Source of the DNA: Candidatus Lernaella stagnicola
Lineage (GTDB): Bacteria; Lernaellota; Lernaellaia; Lernaellales; Lernaellaceae
NCBI GenBank assembly: GCA_030765525.1
Contig: JAVCCK010000023.1
Location: 1-64,000, forward strand
Direction: 5' to 3'
DNA: 64,000 bases
The translations under genes were made by a program, and so were the position numbers. Within the stretch, counting starts at the first letter, position 1. Each line of letters begins with the position of its first letter. This document shows, in pieces, positions 51,846 through 60,791 of this stretch. The notes below the pieces were generated by a model. The model worked only from the letters and a program-made list of their open reading frames with translations, did no database searches and was not told the origin of the DNA.

Positions 51846-53072
51846 TTATGCCATGCCGCGCGCCGCTTCAAACGCCGTCACGATCTCCACGGGTCCGATT
51901 CGCTGCAAACCACTGTACAGCGCGTCGAACACCGTTTCGAAACCCTGCGGATAATAGTCCTGGAACGCGTGCGTCAACAACACCGCCGTGCCGCCCCGCG
52001 CCAGCACCCATCGCGCCTTTTCCAACCAAACCGCCGCGTAATCGGCGCGGCCCAGCGTCGCCAGGCGGTCGTCGAGCGGCAGGGTCACCGGCAGTTGCGT
52101 CATGCCGTCGAGCGGATAGGGCCGCAGGAAACCGCAGCCGTGATGCAGCCCGGCCTCGGCGTAGACGTCGGTGTCGGGAATGGAGCTGTCGTACGCGAAC
52201 AGCGACGCAAGTTCCTGCCGCAGCCGGCGGTTGGTCAGCAGGCACGGCGCTCGATAGCCCTTGACGCCGAACCGTTCCAGCTCGTCGCGGCACTGCGTGA
52301 GTCGCGCCATGTAGTACGCGGGTTCGTAAAGAAGTTGCCGGTTGTCGTGCCGCCAACCATGCACGCCGATTTCATGTCCGGCAGCGACGAAGGCCGCCAC
52401 GTCGTCGCCATGCTCGCACAGCACTTTCGCCGGGATGAAAAACGTGGCGCGAATGCCGCGATCGGCCTCCCACGCCGCCAGTCGCCGGGCAAACGCTAAC
52501 TGTTCCGCTCCGTCCACGTCGTGACTGAACACGAAACGGGCGCGCCCGCGTTGCACTTCACAACCCAGAGAGCCCAGCACGGACTCCACGATGTCTTGCA
52601 CCGGCCAGCGCGGATACACGGTGCGTTCCAGATCGACATGCCGCGCCCGCCGGCGCCGCACGAGCCGGTGATGAATCCACTGCCGCCAGCGACCGGGCAC
52701 CACGCGATAGTTGAAGGGAAGATAGGCGCTGACCGGGCGGGTTGGAACGCGATACGCCTCGGCCAGATGATCTTCCACGACGCGGCACAGGTCGACGAAG
52801 AGCAACATCTCGCCGTTGATTTCTCCCAGCAGGGGAAACGATTCACCGGCGGGTGATTCCACCGTGATCGTCGCCCGCACCGTAGCGGTCGTTTTGATCA
52901 AATGGTCGAGGTAGAGCGCGGTGTCGTCGAATCCCGCGCTTCGGCAGGGGAACCACGCGTACCCGTCCGTGAAGTTCTCGGCTTCGCCGAAGCGTTGCAC
53001 GGCTTTCGCATGAGCTTGGCGACACACCGCGACCGCGGATGCGCCGAAAAGGGAAACCAAGGCGTCGCTCAT
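51846..53072 (-). CDS. Polysaccharide deacetylase (NodB-like)
   Basis: A 408-residue protein whose N-terminal 170 residues are unassigned. The NodB-like domain follows, with FSHDVDGAEQ (first motif; the pair of Asp is the catalytic base and metal ligand), HEIGVHGWRHDN (second motif, metal His pair) and GYRAPCLL (third motif). The usual enzymes remove acetyl groups from N-acetyl sugars using a divalent metal. No signal peptide is seen, so it may act in the cytosol on a nucleotide- or lipid-linked sugar. ATG at 53072 overlaps the GT2 stop (ATGA). The next gene downstream is 34 bases away. Confidence 0.82.
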   Translation of the reverse strand: MSDALVSLFGASAVAVCRQAHAKAVQRFGEAENFTDGYAWFPCRSAGFDDTALYLDHLIKTTATVRATITVESPAGESFPLLGEINGEMLLFVDLCRVVEDHLAEAYRVPTRPVSAYLPFNYRVVPGRWRQWIHHRLVRRRRARHVDLERTVYPRWPVQDIVESVLGSLGCEVQRGRARFVFSHDVDGAEQLAFARRLAAWEADRGIRATFFIPAKVLCEHGDDVAAFVAAGHEIGVHGWRHDNRQLLYEPAYYMARLTQCRDELERFGVKGYRAPCLLTNRRLRQELASLFAYDSSIPDTDVYAEAGLHHGCGFLRPYPLDGMTQLPVTLPLDDRLATLGRADYAAVWLEKARWVLARGGTAVLLTHAFQDYYPQGFETVFDALYSGLQRIGPVEIVTAFEAARGMA

Positions 53073-53758
53073 GACGCCCTCCCCGCTCCGGCGCGAACAA
53101 AGCGCAACAGGTCGGCGATCGTTTTGAGAATCACCGTGGGCCGGCTGCCGTTGGCCAGCCCGCCGGTACGGCGATGAAATTGGGACGGCACTTCAACAAT
53201 GCGTAGGCCGCGTCGTCGGGCCCGCACCAGCAGTTCCTGTTGCATGAACACGCCTTCGGATTGGACGGGTAGCCGACCGACCGTGTTCATCCGCCACATG
53301 TGCACCCAATTGACGTCACGAAAACGCTGGCGAAAGACAAGATTGACCAGCCACACGTAAACCGCCGACTGCATCTTGCGCACCACGCCGTACCCTTCGC
53401 GATGCGTCCGGAAACCGATGACGATATCCGCGTTCGCCGCGGCATGCACGAACTCCGGCAACTCGTCGGGGTTGAACTGGCCGTCGGCGGGTACGTACGT
53501 GGCCAGGTCCTTCGCCGCATGTTCGAGGCCGGTGCGGATCGCGCGTCCGGAGCCGCGGTTGTCGTCGTGCCGCAGCAGGCGCACGTTTCGATCAGTCAAT
53601 GTTTCCGCGACAGCGGCCGTCTCGTCGGTACTGCCGTCGTCGACGATCAACACCTCGTATTCGATCTTCCCTTCCAACGCGTCGCGCACGCCCGCCGCCA
53701 CCGCCGCGATGGTTTGCGATTCGTTGAAGGCCGGAATGATGACACTGAGCGATTCCAC
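53069..53758 (-). CDS. Family 2 glycosyltransferase (DPM1-like)
   Basis: A 229-residue soluble GT2 enzyme with GTG start. It opens SLSVIIPAFNESQTIAAVAA and shows the donor-binding VDDGSTDETAA and a LATYVPADGQFNPDELPEF segment with the Asp expected for metal binding (the DxD equivalent). The C-terminal RRTGGLANG tail resembles dolichol-phosphate mannose synthase-like GT2 proteins. These transfer a sugar to polyprenyl phosphate or to a nascent glycan. The stop overlaps the deacetylase start, and the start is only three bases from the carbamoyltransferase stop, so the three form one translation unit. Confidence 0.85.
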   Translation of the reverse strand: MESLSVIIPAFNESQTIAAVAAGVRDALEGKIEYEVLIVDDGSTDETAAVAETLTDRNVRLLRHDDNRGSGRAIRTGLEHAAKDLATYVPADGQFNPDELPEFVHAAANADIVIGFRTHREGYGVVRKMQSAVYVWLVNLVFRQRFRDVNWVHMWRMNTVGRLPVQSEGVFMQQELLVRARRRGLRIVEVPSQFHRRTGGLANGSRPTVILKTIADLLRFVRAGAGRAS

Positions 53759-53761
53759 GCG

Positions 53762-55498
53762 CTACTTCTCAAGCAGATAGCTGCCGAGAATGACGGCGTC
53801 GAGACCCGAAGTGTACAGGCAGGCCAGCGCGTCCTCGACCGACGCGCAAATCGGATCGCCTCGCTTATTGAACGAAGTGTTGAGAACCATCGGCACGCCG
53901 GTAGCCGCTTCAAAATGTGACAGCAAATCGAACAGCGCCTCGTCTTCGGACCGCGTCACCGTTTGCAGGCGAACGCTGCCGTCGTAATGCACGACCGCCG
54001 GGATGCGCTCGACGCTTTCGGGCAAAGCGCGAACCACCTTGTTCATGAAGGGCGTCGCCCGCGCGTTTTCGAAAAACTCGTCGACACCGCCCAGCGTGCA
54101 AACCGGCGCGAAAGGTCGAAACTCCTCCCGGTATTTGACCTTGGCGTTGGCCCGCTGCTTTGCCGCCGGGTCCCGTGGGTCGGCCAGGATGCTGCGCGCG
54201 CCCAAGGCGCGGGGGCCGTACTCCATGGCACCGTTCATCCAGCCGATGATGCTCCCGCGAGCAATCATATCGGCGGCGACGGCGGCTGGGTTCTCCAGCT
54301 TCTGGTGATGCAGGTTGTATTTCGACAAGGCGCGAAGCACGGATTCATCGTCGAACGAGGGGCCGAGGTGGTCGGTATACGGCTCGGACAACCGCGGCGT
54401 TACGCCAAGATGGTCGGAGAGCAGAAACGCCGCGCCCAGCGGTCCGCCGCCGTCATGCGCGGGCGGCAGGATGAAAATCTCCTCGAACCCGGCCTCGCGC
54501 TCCAAGCGTCCCATAGCCACGGCGTTGAGCATGACGCCGCCCGCCAGACACAGACGCGGCGCGCCGGTTTCTTCGCGCAATTCGCGCGCCAGATGCAGGA
54601 GCACGCGTTCGACAGCCTCTTGCAGCGCTGCGGCGAGATCGAGGTGGTCGGCGGTGAGGTCGCCGTCGGGCCGACGCGGTGATCCAAAGGCTTGTACGAA
54701 TTTCGGCGAGAAGCGATGTCGTCCGCGCTGGAAGTACGAGAAGTAGGAAAGGTCGACCTCAAAGCCGCCCGCGTGGGTGCGCAGGATGCGGTCGAACTCG
54801 GTGCGAAAGCGCTCGGAATCGCCCATCCCGGCCAGCGCCATTACCTTGCCTTCACCGTTGTTGGGTCGGAAGCCGAGAAACTCGGTCACCGCCGCGTACA
54901 CCGAGCCGAGCGAATGCGGAAACGGGACGCTTCCCAAGGTTTCCAAGCGGCCGTCACGACCCACGGCGCGCAGGGTGGAAATCCGCTCGCCGTAGCCGTC
55001 GGCGGTGAGGATCGCCGCGTCCGGAAATCGTGAGGCATAGTACGCGCCCGCGGCGTGGCACAGGTGGTGATCGAAAAAATGTACGGCCAACGTGCGGTCG
55101 CCGATGGGGAGACGCATTTCCAGGTGGTCGCCGACATCTTCGCGGTCGGCTAGGGCCAGCAGCTTGGCGGGGATGATCTCCAGATACTCGCGTTGGTCGC
55201 GGTAAGTTGTTTCGCGCAGGCGATTCGGTGCGTGAAGATGCACGGCCGGATTCCACGAGACGGCGACGGCTTCGATGTTCTCCAACGAGACTCCGGCGCT
55301 GCGCAAACAGAAATCGATCGCCCCGGTCGGGTAGGCCGACGAGTGTTTCACGCGGTCGAAACGCTCTTGCAACGCCGCCGCCACGGGTTTGCCGTCGTCA
55401 AGGACAACAGCCGCGGAATCCAAGGAGAAATTGAGTGCCAATAGGTGCAAAAAGCCCGCCTCACTTTGATTGCTATACAGAAGGCGGGATGGTAGCAT
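53762..55498 (-). CDS. NodU/CmcH-family carbamoyltransferase
   Basis: A 578-residue enzyme. It has an N-terminal ASKHA-type domain (ALNFSLDSAAVVL, FDHHLCHAAGAYYAS, GEGKVMALAGMGD) and a C-terminal nucleotide domain (MEYGPRALGARSILADPR, FRPFAPV, LNTSFNKRGDPI). These are the hallmark parts of NodU- and CmcH-like O-carbamoyltransferases, which move carbamoyl from carbamoyl phosphate to a hydroxyl of a sugar or antibiotic. The start is uncertain: ATG at 55498, or TTG at 55450 or 55441 nearer the conserved LALNF. Upstream in this frame a long extension overlaps the plus-strand radical SAM gene and is not real. It is the first gene of the minus-strand run. Confidence 0.9.
   Translation of the reverse strand: MLPSRLLYSNQSEAGFLHLLALNFSLDSAAVVLDDGKPVAAALQERFDRVKHSSAYPTGAIDFCLRSAGVSLENIEAVAVSWNPAVHLHAPNRLRETTYRDQREYLEIIPAKLLALADREDVGDHLEMRLPIGDRTLAVHFFDHHLCHAAGAYYASRFPDAAILTADGYGERISTLRAVGRDGRLETLGSVPFPHSLGSVYAAVTEFLGFRPNNGEGKVMALAGMGDSERFRTEFDRILRTHAGGFEVDLSYFSYFQRGRHRFSPKFVQAFGSPRRPDGDLTADHLDLAAALQEAVERVLLHLARELREETGAPRLCLAGGVMLNAVAMGRLEREAGFEEIFILPPAHDGGGPLGAAFLLSDHLGVTPRLSEPYTDHLGPSFDDESVLRALSKYNLHHQKLENPAAVAADMIARGSIIGWMNGAMEYGPRALGARSILADPRDPAAKQRANAKVKYREEFRPFAPVCTLGGVDEFFENARATPFMNKVVRALPESVERIPAVVHYDGSVRLQTVTRSEDEALFDLLSHFEAATGVPMVLNTSFNKRGDPICASVEDALACLYTSGLDAVILGSYLLEK
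55448..55488 (-). terminator. Terminator- or attenuator-like hairpin at the carbamoyltransferase 5' end
   Basis: On the minus strand CCCGCCT (55488-55482) pairs with AGGCGGG (55461-55455) around a 20-base loop, followed by CTTTTTG. It is intrinsic-terminator-like and lies in the leader or first codons of the carbamoyltransferase gene. Confidence 0.5.
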
Positions 55499-55561
55499 GA
55501 TTGCCCATGTTTTGCCACGGTCGCGCGTGGCTTCCCGGACAACCAGAAAACAAGGAAGTCC

Positions 55562-56629
55562 ATGAAAAGTCCTTTCGAAATACTCCGCCGGTTGCCGAAA
55601 TTCGGCGGCTATTTGGTTAAGAAGCCGGGGTTTGCCTACCACGCCGCGGGCCACGTGCTGCGCGAGAAATGGCGCGGCGAACGTTTGATTACCGCCATCG
55701 AATACGGCGTGACCTACAAATGTCAGGCTAAGTGCGAGAAATGCTCGGCGCTGAAGATGGACGACCCCACGCGCCCCAAACTCACCGACGACCAACTGCG
55801 GCAACTCGGCGACGACTGCTACCGCTGGGGCGTGTACGAGGCGAATTTCACCGGCGGCGAGCCCCTGGTGGACAAGCGCTTGGAAGATATCATCTCGTTC
55901 TTCCATCCCGAACGTACCTTCATCGGCATCAACACCAACGGCGCATTGCTCGATCGCCGCCGCATCATGACCCTGCGCGCGGCGGGCGCGGACCTGTTCA
56001 AGATCAGCCTCGACTCGCCCATCGCTGCCGAGCACGACGCAAGCCGCGGCATCCCCGGACTCTTCGACCACATTTTCGAGACGCTGCGCATCATTCAGGA
56101 AACGCCCGGCGTTCGCGGGCACCTGTGCATGGTCACGACGCGCGAGGCGGTCGAGTCCGGGCAGGTGAGCCAAACCTTGGCTTTGGCCAAGAAATACGAC
56201 GCCACGTTGGGAATGGTGTTCCCCTCGGTAACCGGCGGCTGGTCGCGGCAGCACGAAGTGATGATCGAAGATACGCACCGCGACAAGCTGCGGCGCATCG
56301 CCGAGGACCCGGCAGTGTTTTTCCAAGGCAACGTCGGCAAGGGAGAATTCCGCTGCCCCTGCGGCACGCGCGAGATTTACATCACCTGCTACGGCGACAT
56401 CATCCCCTGCCCCTTCATCCAAATCGCCTTCGGCAACATCACCGACGAGCCCTTCGATGCCATCTACCGGCGCATGTCCGGCTGGGACATGCTGGCCAAG
56501 CGCGACCACATGTGCCACGGCGCGCAGGATCGCGAATTCATCGAAAAGTACAACGACCCGCTGGCCGGTGAAGACGTGCTGCCGATTGCCTACGACCGGC
56601 ACCCCAGCGGCATCGACGTCAAGCCGTGA
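55562..56629 (+). CDS. Radical SAM enzyme with C-terminal Cys-rich region
   Basis: A 355-residue enzyme with AAGGAAG before its ATG. The radical SAM motif is C54-x3-C58-x2-C61 in YKCQAKCEKC. Next come TGGEPLVDKRLED and INTNGALLDRRR, and a Lys-rich middle. The C-terminal part has cysteines in FRCPCGTRE, ITCYGDIIPCPF and DHMCHG, a reduced SPASM-like auxiliary cluster region. Such proteins modify lipids, peptides or sugars. Its stop overlaps the methyltransferase start (GTGA). It is divergent from the carbamoyltransferase run, so a shared regulatory region of about 60 bases lies between 55499 and 55561. Confidence 0.85.
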   Translation: MKSPFEILRRLPKFGGYLVKKPGFAYHAAGHVLREKWRGERLITAIEYGVTYKCQAKCEKCSALKMDDPTRPKLTDDQLRQLGDDCYRWGVYEANFTGGEPLVDKRLEDIISFFHPERTFIGINTNGALLDRRRIMTLRAAGADLFKISLDSPIAAEHDASRGIPGLFDHIFETLRIIQETPGVRGHLCMVTTREAVESGQVSQTLALAKKYDATLGMVFPSVTGGWSRQHEVMIEDTHRDKLRRIAEDPAVFFQGNVGKGEFRCPCGTREIYITCYGDIIPCPFIQIAFGNITDEPFDAIYRRMSGWDMLAKRDHMCHGAQDREFIEKYNDPLAGEDVLPIAYDRHPSGIDVKP

Positions 56630-57207
56630 ACACCGACCACTTGTCACCTCATCCGATGTGGGCGCGTCTTCTTGTGGCGCGAACCTGGGAGATGTTCCCC
56701 AGCGTTCGCGGCATGCGCCGCGCGATCGCCGAGGAAGTCGCTACATCCGCCGTGCTGGAGATCGGCTGCGGTTTCGGCATGAACCTGCGCCACATGCGCG
56801 GACCATACATCGGCCTGGACCTCGACGAGCTCATGATGTGCAAAGCCCGCGAACTGCACCCGCATGCCGAGTTTCTGGCGGGCACGGTCGATGACCACAT
56901 CGCGGCGCTGGCGGGGATTCCTCTGGTTCTGTTTTCGATCGTCTTGCACGAACTGCCGCCCGGGATACGTCGCGACGTGCTCGATGCGGCGGCGCGCACG
57001 GCAAGCGAACGAATTTTGATCTTCGACTACAACCCGCAGATGTCCGCGTTCAAGAAGTGGCAAATCTCGTTACTGGAAGAGGGGCCGCTCGCCGACTTCT
57101 GGAATTTTTCGTTGGCGGATTTTTTTCACGAGCGCGGCTGGCGGGAAGAAGGCAGCCGCCCGGTCAACCACCGGTTCTATATGTGGCGGTTCCGGAAGGC
57201 CGACTAA
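56626..57207 (+). CDS. Class I SAM-dependent methyltransferase
   Basis: A 193-residue enzyme with GTG start overlapping the radical SAM stop. The SAM-binding motif I is VLEIGCGFGMNL, followed by YIGLDLDELMM and FDYNPQMSAFKKW. The fold is the small class I (UbiE-like) type. The substrate cannot be read, but the coupling to the radical SAM gene suggests they act on one product. Its last 44 bases overlap the convergent B12-type radical SAM gene on the other strand. Confidence 0.85.
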   Translation: MNTDHLSPHPMWARLLVARTWEMFPSVRGMRRAIAEEVATSAVLEIGCGFGMNLRHMRGPYIGLDLDELMMCKARELHPHAEFLAGTVDDHIAALAGIPLVLFSIVLHELPPGIRRDVLDAAARTASERILIFDYNPQMSAFKKWQISLLEEGPLADFWNFSLADFFHERGWREEGSRPVNHRFYMWRFRKAD

Positions 57208-58588
57208 GTAAGCGACGCCACAGGTGCGACGTGGCCATGTACGCCAGGTCCCACACGATCCACGGGCTGCGAATCGACCGTAACCGCCGCAGGATGTAAC
57301 GCCATCGATAATACAGCCGCCCGTAGGCGCGATCGATAAGCTTTTCGACCTCCTCCGTCGACACTTGGTACGCGGGCGAAGGTTTGCGGTAACCGGGATA
57401 CGCCGGGTCGAATTCGAGGCCGCAGCGCTGCGTGATCGCCGCCCCGCGAAACGGCACGAAGAGGAAGAAGATCGAGTAATCCGCGTCGATCTTTTCGGCG
57501 AAGTCGACCGTGCGCCCCATCGCGGCGCGGCTTTCGCCGGGCAAGCCCAGCAGGTAGTTGGCCACGATCTCCAACCCAACGCGTCGCGCCGTGGCAATCG
57601 CCTCCAACGCCTGCGCCGTCGTGAGCTTTTTATTGACTTGGCCCAGCGTTTCGTCGTCGCCGCTCTCGATGCCGATTTCCACGCGGTAGCAGCCCGCCGC
57701 TTTCATGATGCGCAGTAGGCCCTCGTCCATCAGGTCGACGCGCCCGGTGCACATCCAATCCAGCGGCTCCCCGTTGGCCCGAATCAACTCGGCGAAGCCC
57801 TCCAGCACGGGCCGGTTGATCATCAGCACGTCGTCGATGAAGCGGATGTCGTGGATGTCGTGCTCGCGGCGAATGCCGCTGATCTCTTCGTAGATGCTCG
57901 CGGCCGAGCGGTAGCGGACCGGACCGTCGTGCACCGACTTCTCGCAAAATTCACAACTGTAGGGGCAGCCGCGATGCGTGAATATGCTCGTCGAACGGCG
58001 CTGCCGCTTGTAGGCGGGCCCGCCGCGGTATTCCTGAAGCGGCAGCAGGTGGCGGGCCGGAAAGGGCACGGCGTCGGGCTGAACTTTCGGGGAGCGCTCC
58101 ACGTCGGGAGAGGCCGGAGTGGCCACACCGGCAGCGGTGTCGACGCGTGGCAGGGCGTGGCAGAAATCGACGATCGTCTCCTCCGCTTCGCCGAGGAAAA
58201 CCGCGTCGAACAGGCCGGTGTCGAGATAGCGCGCGGTTTGGATCGTTGCATCGGCGCCGCCGGCTACGAATTTTGTCGCCTCGCCGAGTCGCTGCCGCAG
58301 CCGCGCGGCAACCGCCACGGTATCCTCGTACGTCGCCGCCAAGGTGCTGATGCCGACCAGGTCCGGCGACCAGCCAACGATGTCCGTCTCCCCCCGGTGG
58401 CGTTGCGACGCGAGATTGAAATCGAACACCCGCACGGCGTGGCCTTCGTTTTCCAACACGGCGGCCAGGTACAGCAATCCGAGCGGCGGCAGATCGGAAC
58501 GGCCCAGGCGTTCGAATGCGCTTTTGGCGGGTAAGGCCGGATGGATCAACGCGACGCGCAAACATCCGGATGGTGCGGCCTTTTTCAT
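57164..58588 (-). CDS. Second B12-binding-domain radical SAM enzyme
   Basis: A 474-residue enzyme. The start is uncertain: ATG at 58588 is chosen because it opens directly into the Rossmann-like domain (LRVALIHPALPAK, RSDLPPLGLLYLAAVLENEG, VGWSPDLVGISTLAATYEDT). The radical SAM motif is C208-x3-C212-x2-C215 in THRGCPYSCEFC. Later blocks are IHDIRFIDDVLMINR and YRVEIGIESGDDETL, matching the enzyme at 49406 in layout but not closely in sequence. The C-terminal part is basic (RRWRYILRRLRSIRSP). Two enzymes of this type in 10 kb suggest a multi-step pathway on one scaffold. B12 motif DxHxxG is again not seen. Confidence 0.85.
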   Translation of the reverse strand: MKKAAPSGCLRVALIHPALPAKSAFERLGRSDLPPLGLLYLAAVLENEGHAVRVFDFNLASQRHRGETDIVGWSPDLVGISTLAATYEDTVAVAARLRQRLGEATKFVAGGADATIQTARYLDTGLFDAVFLGEAEETIVDFCHALPRVDTAAGVATPASPDVERSPKVQPDAVPFPARHLLPLQEYRGGPAYKRQRRSTSIFTHRGCPYSCEFCEKSVHDGPVRYRSAASIYEEISGIRREHDIHDIRFIDDVLMINRPVLEGFAELIRANGEPLDWMCTGRVDLMDEGLLRIMKAAGCYRVEIGIESGDDETLGQVNKKLTTAQALEAIATARRVGLEIVANYLLGLPGESRAAMGRTVDFAEKIDADYSIFFLFVPFRGAAITQRCGLEFDPAYPGYRKPSPAYQVSTEEVEKLIDRAYGRLYYRWRYILRRLRSIRSPWIVWDLAYMATSHLWRRLLSRPSGTATYRTGG

Positions 58589-58686
58589 CTCGGTGAAAGT
58601 AGCACATGGCATCGGGAGCGGCAAACTTTTCGCCGCGTCCCACGTCTTTGTTGACGCTCCGCGCCGCGTGCTACACAATCACTTTC

Positions 58687-59652
58687 ATGCAACACCAATC
58701 ACCGGCCGTCGCGCCCCGCCTGCTCATTACCGGCGGGGCCGGTTTTCTGGGCACGAACCTCGCCGCTGCAGCGGTAGCATCCTGCGAAGTCGTGTTGCTG
58801 GACAACCTCGCGCGCAACTCGCTTCCCAACGTGCCCGCCGCGCAGCGCGAGCGCTATCGCTTGATCGAAGGCGACGTGACCAACCCGCAGGATCTGGCCG
58901 AAGCCGCGCGCGACGCCCATTTCGTGGTGCATCTGGCCGCCATCGCGGGCGTGCACAACTACTACGAACGGCCGTTTGACGTATTGCGCGTCAATGCCGG
59001 CGGCACGCTCGCACTGCTTCAGGCGCTGACACCACAGCCGCCGCAACGCCTCGTGTTTGTATCCACCAGCGAGGTCTACGGTCGCCACGCCGCCGACGCC
59101 AAGGAAGACGACCTGCTGCAAGTCGATCACTACGCCGAGATGCGTTGGACCTACGCCGTTTCGAAAATTGCCGCCGAAAAAGCCTGCCTCGCTTGGGGCA
59201 AACAATTCGGCACGGAAGTCGTTTGCCTGCGCCCCTTCAACATTTACGGGCCCGGCCAAACCGGCGCGGGAGCCGTGCGCGACATGATCCTCGCCGGCCT
59301 TGCCGGACGCGATCTGATCCTGCATGGCGACGGCTCGCAAGTTCGAGCTTGGTGCTACGTGGATGATTTCACCAGCGCCGTCATGGCCGCGTTGCACGCG
59401 CCGGACATCGAGGGCGAGGTGTTCAACATCGGCAATCCGGACGCCGCGGTGACCGTCGCCGAGTTGGCCAAACAGATCGTCGCAGCCACCGGCAATCGTT
59501 CGCGCATTCGACGCGAGGCGCATTTCGGCACCGACATTCCCTATCGCACGCCCAACGTCGATAAAGCGCGCGCCCGCTTGGGTGTGGCGCCCGCGACCCC
59601 GTTATCCGAAGGCCTGCAACAAACCGTAGCGTGGTACCGTGATCATGAATAA
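58687..59652 (+). CDS. NAD-dependent nucleotide-sugar epimerase/dehydratase
   Basis: A 321-residue SDR-family enzyme. ATG at 58687 follows a CACTTTC leader, with no strong ribosome site; the frame from 58606 is longer and less likely. The Rossmann motif is LITGGAGFLGTNL, the catalytic residues are in VFVSTSEVYG (Ser/Thr) and WTYAVSKIAAEK (YxxxK), and the substrate side has FNIYGPGQ. This is the extended SDR pattern of UDP- or GDP-sugar epimerases and dehydratases. It stands before two aminotransferases and an acyltransferase, so a role in making an amino sugar is likely. Confidence 0.9.
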   Translation: MQHQSPAVAPRLLITGGAGFLGTNLAAAAVASCEVVLLDNLARNSLPNVPAAQRERYRLIEGDVTNPQDLAEAARDAHFVVHLAAIAGVHNYYERPFDVLRVNAGGTLALLQALTPQPPQRLVFVSTSEVYGRHAADAKEDDLLQVDHYAEMRWTYAVSKIAAEKACLAWGKQFGTEVVCLRPFNIYGPGQTGAGAVRDMILAGLAGRDLILHGDGSQVRAWCYVDDFTSAVMAALHAPDIEGEVFNIGNPDAAVTVAELAKQIVAATGNRSRIRREAHFGTDIPYRTPNVDKARARLGVAPATPLSEGLQQTVAWYRDHE

Positions 59653-60763
59653 AGACAAAACCATCCGCATGGCGCACCCGCAGTTCAGCGACGCGCTGCA
59701 GGATTCCATCGACGACATTCTGGCCGGCGGTCGCTTGATTCAGGGCGAATATCGACGCGCCTTCGAAGCGGCATTGGCGGCGCACTTCGGCGTGAAGCAT
59801 GCCGTCACTTTCAATTCGGGCACTACCGCGCTTTTCGCGGCGCTGCACAGTCTCGACCTCGACGCGCGCGCCCCGGTTATTGTCCCCGATTACGGTTTCA
59901 TCGCCACAGCCAACGCGGTTGAGTTTTGTGGAGCCGACGCGGTGTTCGCCGACGTCGATCCCGATGACTGTGGTCTCTCGCCCGCCTGGCTGGTCGACCA
60001 CGCCCCGCCCAACGCCGCCGCCGTGGTCGTCGTCCATCAATTCGGATTGCCCGCCAAACTGACGGCGATTCGTGAATGGGCCGACCGCCACGGCGCCCGT
60101 GTCATTGAAGACTCGGCCTGCGCCTTGGGCACCACCTGCGACGGCGTCCCGCTGGGCGCCGCATCTGGTATCGGCGTCTTGAGCTTTCATCCGCGAAAGA
60201 TCGTCACGACCGGCGACGGCGGCGCGTTGTTGACCGACGAGGACGAGTTCGCCGCCCGCGCCACGGCGCTGGCCAATCACGGCCGCGCGGCGGGTATTGA
60301 AGCGCGACTCGGCTTAAACCTCCGGCTGCCGGAGATCGCCTGCGCGATGGGCCTGGAACAACTAGCCCGGCTCGGCGCGATGATCGCCGTGCGTCGTAAG
60401 ATCGGGGAAGCCTACGGCTACCTGCTGGCCGACTCGCCGTTGACGTTGCCCGCGCCGCGTCCCGGCGTCGGATGGAATCACCAAACCTATTTCGTTTTGC
60501 TGCCCGCCGGCGTCGACCGCGCCCGCCTGCTGGAGCACCTGCATCACGCGGGCATCGAGGCAAACGTACCGGCGCAATCGCTCAGCGACGATCCTCTCTA
60601 CCGCGACCGTGGCGGCAGTGCCCCGGCAAGGACGGCGGTCTCTTGCGACTTGGCCCGTCGCGCGGTGGGTGTGCCGTGCCACGATTCAATGACCATTGAC
60701 GACGCGCGGCGCGTTGCCGACGTGTTGCTTCGCGCCCTCGACGCGGCTAGGATTGGCGCGTAA
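59645..60763 (+). CDS. DegT/DnrJ/EryC1-family aminotransferase (first copy)
   Basis: A 372-residue PLP enzyme. ATG at 59645 overlaps the epimerase stop; a GTG at 59639 is an alternative. It shows the N-terminal GGRLIQGEYRRAFE, FNSGTTALFAAL, the PLP-phosphate region and the catalytic Lys in LSFHPRKIVTTGDGG. Further blocks are VIEDSACALGT and WNHQTYFVLL. These enzymes transfer an amino group from glutamate to a keto-sugar bound to a nucleotide. It differs from the copy at 61393 (about 30% shared by eye), so the two probably have different keto-sugar substrates. It is the second gene of the plus-strand sugar set. Confidence 0.9.
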   Translation: MNKDKTIRMAHPQFSDALQDSIDDILAGGRLIQGEYRRAFEAALAAHFGVKHAVTFNSGTTALFAALHSLDLDARAPVIVPDYGFIATANAVEFCGADAVFADVDPDDCGLSPAWLVDHAPPNAAAVVVVHQFGLPAKLTAIREWADRHGARVIEDSACALGTTCDGVPLGAASGIGVLSFHPRKIVTTGDGGALLTDEDEFAARATALANHGRAAGIEARLGLNLRLPEIACAMGLEQLARLGAMIAVRRKIGEAYGYLLADSPLTLPAPRPGVGWNHQTYFVLLPAGVDRARLLEHLHHAGIEANVPAQSLSDDPLYRDRGGSAPARTAVSCDLARRAVGVPCHDSMTIDDARRVADVLLRALDAARIGA

Positions 60764-60791
60764 CAATCCGTCCGTATTCCGAGGTTACCTC

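Noticed and set aside
55499-56647. N-terminal extension of the carbamoyltransferase frame to 961 residues
   Set aside because: The extra 380 residues are antisense to the radical SAM gene with its CxxxCxxC motif. The conserved start of the family lies near 55440.
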